Below are positions 28,311 to 36,119 of a stretch of DNA of 64,000 nucleotides, piece by piece. Each line of letters opens with the position of its first letter. Position 1 is the stretch's first letter. Below the pieces are notes generated by a model. That model made no database searches and had not been told where the DNA came from. It saw nothing but the letters and a program-made list of their open reading frames with translations. Made by a program: the position numbers and the translations under genes. The DNA lies in NCBI GenBank assembly GCA_964400735.1, contig CAYNVQ010000006.1, forward strand, positions 124,001 to 188,000. Reading direction: 5' to 3'. The stretch comes from CAYNVQ01 sp964400735 (GTDB lineage: Bacteria; Acidobacteriota; Aminicenantia; Aminicenantales; Aminicenantaceae).

Positions 28311-29474
28311 ATGGAATCAGTCAAAGCCCGGCGCATGCCGTATTCTCAGATAAGGGTCATCTTTGACCGAGCGCGAGAACTCGAGAAACAGGGGAGAGAA
28401 ATCATCCATCTGGAAATCGGGCGGCCGGATTTCGACACGCCTGACCACATTGTCCAGGCGGCCGTCAAAGCTTTGAAGGAGGGAAAGCATCACTACTGCC
28501 AGAACGCCGGTGTCCCGGAACTCCGCCAGGCCATCGTGGAAAAGGCAGCCGATGAATACGGATTGGAATACAAGGCCGCCTCCGAAGTCATCGTGACCAA
28601 CGGGGTGGCCGAGGGGGTCTACCTGGCGGTCAATGCTCTGCTCGATCCCGGCGATCAGATCCTCATCCCCGATCCGGGATGGCTGAACTACCAGATGGTT
28701 GCCCTCACCAATTACGTGGAGCCGGTGGGGTATCCGCTGACCGAATCTAATCATTTTCAGCCTGATCCCGAAGATATCGAAAAGCTAGTCACGCCCCGAA
28801 CCAGAATGCTCCTTCTGCTCAGTCCCTCCAATCCGGTCGGTTCGGTCATGACACCCCAGACCGTGGAGAGGATGGCCTCCATTGCAAAAAAATATAACCT
28901 GGTGGTTTTGAGCGATGAGATTTACAGGAAGATCATCTACGCACCGGCACGGCACGTGAGCACAGCTACCTTACCCGCCATGAGGGAGAGAACCCTTATC
29001 CTGGACGGATTTTCCAAATTTTATTCCATGACCGGCTGGAGGATAGGTTATATTCTAGGACCGCAAAAATTGATCAATCCCATGCTCCGCTATCACCAGT
29101 ACATGATCACCTCGATCAATACTTTCGCCCAATGGGGAGCGCTCGAAGCCTTGAAGAGCGATCAAGCCCCTTCTCAACGAATGGTCGAGGAGTTCAGAAA
29201 ACGCCGCGATACCATCTATGATGCAGTGAGTCGGATTCCAGGATTCCGTTGCCCGAAACCGGATGGGGCTTTTTACCTCTTCCCGAATATCGAAGAGACG
29301 GGCATGGACGGATTCCGAATGTCGCAAATGCTCCTGGATAAAGCAGGGGTGGCCACCGTGGCCGGTGAATGTTTCGGAAAACATGGTGCCGGACATATCC
29401 GTCTTTCCTATTCCAATTCGATGGACAATTTGAAAAAAGCGGTGTCCAAAATTTTGGCGGCCATCCAAAAATAA
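28311..29474 (+). CDS. PLP-dependent class I/II aminotransferase (aspartate aminotransferase-like)
   Basis: A 387-aa cytoplasmic fold-type I enzyme. Lys236 in DGFSKFYSMTGWRIGY is the Schiff-base lysine; SPSNPVGSVM carries the NP substrate/PLP motif and VLSDEIYRKI the aspartate contacting the pyridine nitrogen; HIRLSYSNS holds the C-terminal carboxylate-binding Arg. Length is normal. AAGGA lies 8 nt before the ATG. It belongs to the AspC/Ala-type subgroup I-gamma; amino donor not determinable. Monocistronic as far as visible. Confidence 0.9.
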   Translation: MESVKARRMPYSQIRVIFDRARELEKQGREIIHLEIGRPDFDTPDHIVQAAVKALKEGKHHYCQNAGVPELRQAIVEKAADEYGLEYKAASEVIVTNGVAEGVYLAVNALLDPGDQILIPDPGWLNYQMVALTNYVEPVGYPLTESNHFQPDPEDIEKLVTPRTRMLLLLSPSNPVGSVMTPQTVERMASIAKKYNLVVLSDEIYRKIIYAPARHVSTATLPAMRERTLILDGFSKFYSMTGWRIGYILGPQKLINPMLRYHQYMITSINTFAQWGALEALKSDQAPSQRMVEEFRKRRDTIYDAVSRIPGFRCPKPDGAFYLFPNIEETGMDGFRMSQMLLDKAGVATVAGECFGKHGAGHIRLSYSNSMDNLKKAVSKILAAIQK

Positions 29475-29926
29475 GGAAGAGAATTGTTGAGTCCATAGAA
29501 TTTTCGATCCGAGGTGGACATAAAACTTCAATCTTTACTGATTCTTGAAATCTTCGGCATTCTTTTGAAAGGTTCCCTTCAGTAGAAAAGGCTTCATCCC
29601 GGTTGAACAGGGCGCGAATGGGAAAACCGTAAATATATTTGACATGTTGAGGTTTCTTCTTATCGGGGAATACCCTGAATTGGGTCAGGTATATTTATTG
29701 CATACCATTTAAACTGAATGATTCATTGAAATTCATGGATACATTGACGCTTTTTAAAATCATTCTGTGTGTGTCCCGGATTTTCAAGCGATTTGCAATG
29801 TGTTCTAGATGAAAATCTCAGCGTTCATGAATGATTCGGGTTGTCGAAAAAACCTTAGCTCGCGATATAAAGTATATATATTTTGATGAAGGTAGAATTT
29901 TGCCGTTTTCATGTGTTTAATATTGT
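29475..29926. other. Gap of about 450 nt upstream of the sigma/caspase locus
   Basis: No ORF is supported. It must contain the promoter of the six-gene locus; the stretch just before it is AT-rich (GATATAAAGTATATATA near 29865), but no clear -35/-10 pair is visible. Confidence 0.5.
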
Positions 29927-30454
29927 GTGAGAGGAGAAAGTCTCATTACCGAAAAAAGCAATCCTGATTACTGGGAAATCGATATCGAAGCCTATTACCT
30001 TCGGTATGGCCCTATGGTGTTGAGACGCTGCCGCCGGATGCTCAAGAATGAGCAATCCGCCCATGATGCGATGCAAGAGGTGTTTTTAAGGATTCTGACC
30101 AACCGGGATCGCTTGACGGGGATGTATCCATCAGCACTGCTTTATCGAATCGCCACCAATGTCTGTTTGAACCGGATAAGAAACGAGCGCAAACACTCGC
30201 TCAGCGAGTACCTGGATATCCTGCAAAATTTATCTTTTTTTGAAGAACAAGGAGACAGTGGATCGGCCAAGAAATTGTTGGAATATGTCCTCGAACAGGA
30301 GAAAGAGTCCTTGCGCAAAATTGCGGTCATGTATTTTATCAACGGAATGACCATCAAGGAAATCGCGGAGACAACGAAACTCTCTGTGTCAGGTGTCCAT
30401 AAGCAGCTCGAAAAGCTGCGCCGGAAAATGAAAGAAAAGGGAGAAGTCTCATGA
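29927..30454 (+). CDS. ECF-type sigma-70 family RNA polymerase sigma factor
   Basis: About 170 aa. Region 2 is IEAYYLRYGPMVLRRCRRMLKNEQSAHDAMQEVFLRIL with LLYRIATNVCLNRIRNER (2.4); region 4 is LRKIAVMYFINGMTIKEIAETTKLSVSGVHKQLEKLRRKM. It directs transcription of a specific regulon. Start: GTG 29927 has no ribosome site, whereas an AGGAG lies 8 nt before an in-frame ATT at 29945, so a non-AUG start is possible. It is the first gene of a co-directional six-gene set and overlaps the anti-sigma-like gene by 4 nt (ATGA), the usual sigma/anti-sigma arrangement. Confidence 0.9.
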   Translation: MRGESLITEKSNPDYWEIDIEAYYLRYGPMVLRRCRRMLKNEQSAHDAMQEVFLRILTNRDRLTGMYPSALLYRIATNVCLNRIRNERKHSLSEYLDILQNLSFFEEQGDSGSAKKLLEYVLEQEKESLRKIAVMYFINGMTIKEIAETTKLSVSGVHKQLEKLRRKMKEKGEVS

Positions 30455-31269
30455 ATAATGAGCTTTTAAACGAATATTATCTGGAGAGGTATGTGCTGGA
30501 TGAGCTCCCCAATGAGGTCGCTGAAGAGATTCACCGTCAGTTGTCGGTAAGCCAAGACCTTCAAGCAAGGCTGAAGGAAATAGAGCGTTCCAATCGTGAG
30601 ATACTGGAGGTTTATTCCCCGCCAGCCATGAAGGCAATCCTTCATAGCCGAATGAATGGAATCCAGAGAAAGCCTGCCTTATTTCCTTTTAGGCGAATCC
30701 TGTATCTCTCATCCGTCTTGGCCACTGTCCTGATATTCTTCCTTTTGATTCTTCCTGCCATCAAAGAAAAAACAGGAACAGAGCCTTTCGTTATCGGGCC
30801 GGAGCAAACCGTGGTCAAAGGAATTCCCGCCATTGACTTTTCAAAAACGCAGCTTTTGATCTTTCGTAAAATTGACGATGAGGTGGAAATGATGAAGGAC
30901 AGAGAACAGGCCAGAGAAGGGGATCTTCTGCAACTGGCCTATGTGGCGTCCGAAGAATCCCATGGCATGATCCTTTCCATCGACGGGAGGGGAAGCGTCA
31001 CCCTGCACTATCCAACCGACATAGGAGGATCAACCACATTGAGCCAGCAAAAGGAATCCTTATTGCCCAATGCCATTGAACTGGACGATGCTCCGGATTT
31101 CGAGCGATTTTTCTTCGTCACCTCAGGATCTGATATCGATGTCAAGGCTGTCTTGAAAAAAGCGGAGAGTTTAGCCAAGGAACCGGGACTAGTTCCACAG
31201 ATAGATCTTGACTTGCCGGCTGGCTTGAAACAATATTCCATCCTCATCCTTAAAGGAGAAGGCCGATGA
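30451..31269 (+). CDS. Membrane anti-sigma-like protein with DUF4384-like C-terminal domain
   Basis: 272 aa. Residues 1-65 (YYLERYVLDELPNEVAEEI...) resemble the sigma-binding helices of anti-sigma factors but lack the zinc-binding HxxxCxxC of ZAS domains. One membrane helix spans about 82-102 (ILYLSSVLATVLIFFLLIL). The periplasmic part (about 115-265) resembles DUF4384-type sheets often found beside caspase-like proteins (LLQLAYVASEESHGMILSIDGRGSVTLHYP, FERFFFVTS). It overlaps both neighbours by 4 nt (ATGA). It probably holds the sigma factor at the membrane until an envelope cue appears. The role is inferred. Confidence 0.75.
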   Translation: MNNELLNEYYLERYVLDELPNEVAEEIHRQLSVSQDLQARLKEIERSNREILEVYSPPAMKAILHSRMNGIQRKPALFPFRRILYLSSVLATVLIFFLLILPAIKEKTGTEPFVIGPEQTVVKGIPAIDFSKTQLLIFRKIDDEVEMMKDREQAREGDLLQLAYVASEESHGMILSIDGRGSVTLHYPTDIGGSTTLSQQKESLLPNAIELDDAPDFERFFFVTSGSDIDVKAVLKKAESLAKEPGLVPQIDLDLPAGLKQYSILILKGEGR

Positions 31270-33278
31270 AAAAATGGATCATGTGGGTATTTTTGTTACC
31301 GTTCGTTTTATCGACCCATGTTGAGCTAGGAGCCGATCAACAGACAGACGAACTCTACACCCGCCGCTTTGCCTTTTTGGTGGGGGCCAATCATGGGGGA
31401 GAGGACAGGGTGACTCTCAGGTATGCCGTGGATGATGCCCGGGCCTTCCAAGAGGTCCTGGAAGAAATGGGAGGAATTCTCCCCGGAGATGCCCACTTTC
31501 TGGCTGAACCAAACAGGCAGGCCTTTTTCGAAAAAATAGCGATTTTGGCCGAAGATGTGACCCGGGCCAAAAAAAAATTCAGAAGAGTCGAAGTGGTTTT
31601 TTATTATTCCGGCCATTCGGATGAGGAAAATATCTTCCTGGGAGATGACCGGGTTTCTTATAAAGAATTCAAAGATCTGATCACTTCGATGGGAGCTGAT
31701 GTGCGTATCGCCATTCTCGACTCCTGCGCCTCCGGGGCTCTGACGCTGCCCAAGGGAGTCATCAAAAGACCCCCCTTCTTGATGGATACGGCCTATGATA
31801 TGAAAGGATATGCTTTCATCACCTCCAGCTCTGCTACCGAGGCTGCCCAGGAATCCAACCGGTTGAAAAGATCCTTTTTCACCCACAACCTGATTTCCGG
31901 GATGCGGGGAGCAGCCGATATGAATCAGGATGGGCGCATCACCCTAAACGAGGCCTACCAGTTTGCCTTTGATGGAACCCTGACCCAAACCGAAAAAACC
32001 ATGGCCGGTCCTCAACATCCGAGCTACCATATCGAGATGTCCGGAACCGGGGATGTGGTGATCACCGAGATATGGAAAAGCGCAGCAGTTTTGGTCTTGA
32101 AAGAAGACATTTCCGGCAAAGTCTATATCCATAACCAGGACAATGTCCTGGTGGTGGAACTGAAGAAATCCGCGGGCAGAGAAATTTCTATAGGGTTGGA
32201 AGCCGGCACCTACCGGATCATCAACATCGCTCCCAGCGCCGTTTGGGAGTCAAAGGTCAATCTGGAGGACGGAAAAAGCCTGGATCTGGGTGTTGAGGGC
32301 TTCAAAGAGACAGACAAGATTCCCACCGAGCTGAGGGGCAATCTGCCGCAGATCATTCTGGATACAGCGATCCGAAGAAAAGAAGATAGGTGGCGTATCG
32401 AGATTTTTGGCGGATTTTCGCGCATAAATCCGAAAGATCTGAATTTAAGAGCTACATTCGATGATATGTATAATATTTTCTACGCTGACGACTATTTTCA
32501 GTATCAAACAGACCAGGCAGAAATCGTCTCATTCGTGAAGACCAGCAAGGGAAAGGCAAATTTTCTCAGACATTCAATCCCTCTAGGAATCCGGTTGCGA
32601 TATGGCGTCAACCATTGGCTTGACCTGTCCTTCGGTTTCACTTATTTCACCGGCGCCAGGGAATCGAGCTTTAGGAATAGCTTCGAAGTCATCGAGAACG
32701 ATGGGCCCACGGTTCTCTATACTGACGAGTTCCTGAACTACACATTATCAGCCAAAGGCTATATTCCTTCCGTCGGGATTCATCTGGGGAAAAGAATCAC
32801 GCCCTCTCTCCGGTTAGAGGGTTTTTTGACCGGAGGGCCGCTTTTTGCCGAGTGTATGTATTTCATGAACTGGAACTCGGGATGGCCTGTTTCTGGAACG
32901 AGTGGAGATTTTGGCAATCTGAAAGAAGGAATTCTGGAAGAAAATGGAAGCGGCATCGGCCTGGCGCTCCAGGGCGGAGCCAGATTGGATTTTGATTTTG
33001 CCAAGCACTATGGCCTTCTTATAGAAGGAGGATATGCCTATCAGACTGTTTCCGGAGTGTCTGGACCTGGAACACGATCCCTTACTTCCCACCGGGATTC
33101 CTGGGAAGGGGAATGGTCCATGAAACAGGATATCAAGGTTCAACCCTGGGGAACCGCCCGTTTTCTCTGGCCGTCGAACGCATGGGAACTGTTCGAGGGA
33201 ACGTGGTGGCGGGCCAGGGATTTCGAGCTGGACCTCTCCGGTTTTCAGTTCAGGATAGGTCTATATTATCGTTTTTAA
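31266..33278 (+). CDS. Secreted caspase-like (C14) protease fused to a predicted outer-membrane beta-barrel
   Basis: 670 aa. A signal peptide (1-22) is followed by a caspase/metacaspase domain at about 30-260: RRFAFLVGANHG, the catalytic histidine His117 in YYSGHSDEE and cysteine Cys154 in LDSCASG. Residues 218-229 (DMNQDGRITLNE) are a perfect EF-hand-type calcium loop. Residues about 262-360 form a beta-rich linker. Residues 376-670 (WRIEIFGGFSRINPKDLNL to FELDLSGFQFRIGLYYRF) are a barrel with alternating strands and a terminal aromatic, homologous to the separate protein at 37895. AGAAGG precedes the ATG, and it overlaps the anti-sigma gene by 4 nt. A caspase anchored by its own barrel is unusual. 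Confidence 0.85.
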   Translation: MKKWIMWVFLLPFVLSTHVELGADQQTDELYTRRFAFLVGANHGGEDRVTLRYAVDDARAFQEVLEEMGGILPGDAHFLAEPNRQAFFEKIAILAEDVTRAKKKFRRVEVVFYYSGHSDEENIFLGDDRVSYKEFKDLITSMGADVRIAILDSCASGALTLPKGVIKRPPFLMDTAYDMKGYAFITSSSATEAAQESNRLKRSFFTHNLISGMRGAADMNQDGRITLNEAYQFAFDGTLTQTEKTMAGPQHPSYHIEMSGTGDVVITEIWKSAAVLVLKEDISGKVYIHNQDNVLVVELKKSAGREISIGLEAGTYRIINIAPSAVWESKVNLEDGKSLDLGVEGFKETDKIPTELRGNLPQIILDTAIRRKEDRWRIEIFGGFSRINPKDLNLRATFDDMYNIFYADDYFQYQTDQAEIVSFVKTSKGKANFLRHSIPLGIRLRYGVNHWLDLSFGFTYFTGARESSFRNSFEVIENDGPTVLYTDEFLNYTLSAKGYIPSVGIHLGKRITPSLRLEGFLTGGPLFAECMYFMNWNSGWPVSGTSGDFGNLKEGILEENGSGIGLALQGGARLDFDFAKHYGLLIEGGYAYQTVSGVSGPGTRSLTSHRDSWEGEWSMKQDIKVQPWGTARFLWPSNAWELFEGTWWRARDFELDLSGFQFRIGLYYRF

Positions 33279-33350
33279 TCCATAGACTTTTACAGAAAAA
33301 GAAATGGCTGTGCAAACAAGGGGGTTCCCTACCCCGAAAAAGGAGATCAG

Positions 33351-35747
33351 ATGAGACAAAAAGCGAATAGGTTAACAAAAGGAGTTGTCTTTTCTCTGAT
33401 AGCAGGATTCATTCTTTTAGGAGCCATCGGTACCTGGGGATCGGATCAGCATTCGACACTTGCCCAAAATAAGAGCTCAAGACAAAAAAATGAAGGGCTT
33501 CCGCAGGAATCGGCAGCCCAGACCAGGGTCAGCAATGTTGATTCAGCCCCTCAAGGGACGATGAGTGTCGGAGTGATCAAAGGCCGGATTCTGAATTATG
33601 AAACCCAAAAAGCGCTCGCCGGGGTTTCGGTGACCATTAAAGATACCGATTGGATGGTCCGGAGCGACAGAGAAGGCACCTATGAATTCCAAGAGATTCC
33701 TGTGGGATATTGTGTCCTGGCCTTCGAGCTCGAGGGATATTACACGGATACCCGAACAGATATAATTGTCAGGCCGGGGCGCACAACGTTCGTGAACGTG
33801 GAGATGTTGGCGGTCAGAACAATCACGGAAGAAGTTCGAGTAACAGCTGATTATTTCCCCACGACACCAGAAAAGGCCGGAAGTCAAATGCAGTTCAATG
33901 CCGAAGAATTGCGCCGCGATGCGGGATCGGCCGGTGATGTGAGCCGGGCCCTGTACGATGTTCCCGGAGTATTGAAGGCCGATGAAGAAGCCAACGATCT
34001 GATCGTCCGCGGCGGCAGTCCTGTGGAGAACGGGTTTTATGTGGACAATATTTTCGTGCCCAATATCAACCATTTTCCCCAATGGGGCGCCTCCGGGGGG
34101 AATATCAACATGCTGAACATGCATTTTATCGATAGGCTGAATATCTATACAGGAGGATTCGATGCCTCCTACGGTAATCGACTCTCTTCTATCATCGATA
34201 TCGGATTTCGAGAAGGAAACAGGGAAAGGTTCAACGGCCAGGTGAACCTGAGTGTCATCGGATTCGGAGCCCAGGCCGAGGGGCCGCTGCCTCATCAAAA
34301 AGGTTCGTTTATGTTATCCGGATACCGCAGCTACCTCGATCTCATTGCCGGGCTCCTCGATATGGGCAACCCCTCAGATTACTATGATATCCAGGGCAAG
34401 ATGGTTTATGACATAGATGAATCGAACCGTCTTTCCTTCCTGACGATCAACGGGCATAGCGAGACCAAGGAGGATCCCGGATATGAACAGGAGTCGGGCG
34501 GCCAAGACTACAGTTGGGAAAAGTTCCGAATGTCGACGGCCGGACTCAGTTGGCGCCACATTTGGGGCGGCAGAGGCTTTTCCGACACCTCCCTTTCCTA
34601 TTCCACCATGAAAGGCAATGATGAAGGCTGGAGCGTAGCAGACAATGCACCGGCTTATTTTTTCCGATATAGTAACCAATGGATATCTTTCCGCAACACA
34701 AACCAAATCAACCTTGGAACCGCCCATCAACTGAAATTCGGGGTCGAGGCCCAAAATATCCATTTTCGCAGCCACAATTTCGATGACGATGGAGAAAAAA
34801 AACTGAACGGGAACCTAGGGGGAGCATTTTTTACCTATGTGGTTTATCCCTTCGAGAATTTTTCGTTATCCACAGGATTAAGGCTCGATTATTTTCCTCT
34901 CTCCGAGCGTCTGCATCTGTCGCCGCGCCTCTCTTTTTCCTGGGTGCTGACCAAACGATTTTCGATCAGCGTGGCTTTCGGTATGTTCTACCAGCAGATG
35001 CCGCTTTTCCTTCTCAAACAACACCCGGAAAACGTCAAGCTGAACGAAATGCAAGCCCGCCATCTTATTTTGGGCTTAAAATATCTCTTGACTCCTGATA
35101 CCCAGGCAACCCTGGAAGTCTACGACAAACAATACGATCATTTTCCGATGTCTTCCCTGTCTCCCTATTTTTTTGTTATCGACGATATAAGCGGAGATGA
35201 CGCCATGTTCTGGAATTGGGGCCGCCTGGCGGATGAGGGCAAAGCCTATGCCCGCGGTGTGGAATTCACCATCCAGAAGAAGCTGGCTAAAAACTTTTAT
35301 GGGATGGTCAGCTTGACCTATTACAGAGCCAAATATCGGGATTTGATGGGCGTCTGGCGCAACCGGTTGTACGATAACCGGTTTATCATGTGTCTATCCG
35401 GAGGATACAGGCCCGGCAAGAGTTGGGAATTCAATGTGCGCTGGATCTGGATGGGAGGCAAGGCCTTCACTCCGGTCGATGAAGAAAAATCCATCCAGTA
35501 CGGATGGCCTTGGGTGTGGGTCGATGATATCATGACCGAGTATCTGTCCGACTACAAAAACTTGTCTGTCCGGGCTGAGCGGCGGTTTTATTTCAAAAAG
35601 ACGAACCTCATTCTCTATGCCGGAGCATGGAATGTTTTCGACCATAAAAACGAGCTCTACAGATTCTGGGATACGTACGGAAATCAGTATCTTTCGAAAT
35701 ACATGTGGGGTGCTATCCCCTATATCGGCATTGAATTCGAGTTTTAG
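33351..35747 (+). CDS. TonB-dependent outer-membrane receptor with N-terminal carboxypeptidase-regulatory-like domain
   Basis: 798 aa. After the signal peptide comes a CarboxypepD_reg-like domain at about 75-160 (GVIKGRILNYETQKALAGVSVTI..., SDREGTYEFQEIPVGYCVLAF). The plug domain follows (DVSRALYDVPGVLKADEEAND, LIVRGGSPVENGFYVDNI), then a barrel ending WGAIPYIGIEFEF with the terminal Phe typical of outer-membrane proteins. AAGGAGA precedes the ATG, 72 nt after the caspase gene. It imports a TonB-dependent substrate, by context perhaps peptides or a protein fragment made by the neighbouring proteases. Substrate is inference. Confidence 0.9.
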   Translation: MRQKANRLTKGVVFSLIAGFILLGAIGTWGSDQHSTLAQNKSSRQKNEGLPQESAAQTRVSNVDSAPQGTMSVGVIKGRILNYETQKALAGVSVTIKDTDWMVRSDREGTYEFQEIPVGYCVLAFELEGYYTDTRTDIIVRPGRTTFVNVEMLAVRTITEEVRVTADYFPTTPEKAGSQMQFNAEELRRDAGSAGDVSRALYDVPGVLKADEEANDLIVRGGSPVENGFYVDNIFVPNINHFPQWGASGGNINMLNMHFIDRLNIYTGGFDASYGNRLSSIIDIGFREGNRERFNGQVNLSVIGFGAQAEGPLPHQKGSFMLSGYRSYLDLIAGLLDMGNPSDYYDIQGKMVYDIDESNRLSFLTINGHSETKEDPGYEQESGGQDYSWEKFRMSTAGLSWRHIWGGRGFSDTSLSYSTMKGNDEGWSVADNAPAYFFRYSNQWISFRNTNQINLGTAHQLKFGVEAQNIHFRSHNFDDDGEKKLNGNLGGAFFTYVVYPFENFSLSTGLRLDYFPLSERLHLSPRLSFSWVLTKRFSISVAFGMFYQQMPLFLLKQHPENVKLNEMQARHLILGLKYLLTPDTQATLEVYDKQYDHFPMSSLSPYFFVIDDISGDDAMFWNWGRLADEGKAYARGVEFTIQKKLAKNFYGMVSLTYYRAKYRDLMGVWRNRLYDNRFIMCLSGGYRPGKSWEFNVRWIWMGGKAFTPVDEEKSIQYGWPWVWVDDIMTEYLSDYKNLSVRAERRFYFKKTNLILYAGAWNVFDHKNELYRFWDTYGNQYLSKYMWGAIPYIGIEFEF

Positions 35748-36119
35748 AATGAGAGGCTGTTTCAAAATGACGGGAATGAAGTATAACTCTAAGGCACAAG
35801 GAAATGTCTTCGCTTTAGTTCAGATTTTTAACGCCATTCCTTCACCGTCCTTCTCGGCGCCTGCGGAACTGCGCATGTTAAATCCATTCACTGGCCCTCT
35901 GCCTCTGTTAATCCTGATCCCCTATCTTTTATCTGTTCGTGCTCAATACATCCTCGGCGTCCGACAGGGTCGGATACCTTCGAAGGACGTTTGCGGAAGG
36001 CTAAATCTTCAATGGCGCTCCGACATTTCCTTGTACCTTGATTTCCATCTTACATCCTTTTACTTCGGGACGAAGCCTGGAATTAAGGCGGAGATGTTTA
36101 TTAAAGACTGGAGGATCGA
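35748..36119. other. Gap of about 370 nt in the locus; no convincing gene
   Basis: A plus-strand frame through here lacks codon-level similarity to anything I know, a ribosome site and a plausible start. The central part (35815-35900) is GC-richer than its surroundings and could be a dispersed intergenic repeat or a decayed gene. A GGAGG ribosome site for the S10 peptidase sits at its end. Confidence 0.5.
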
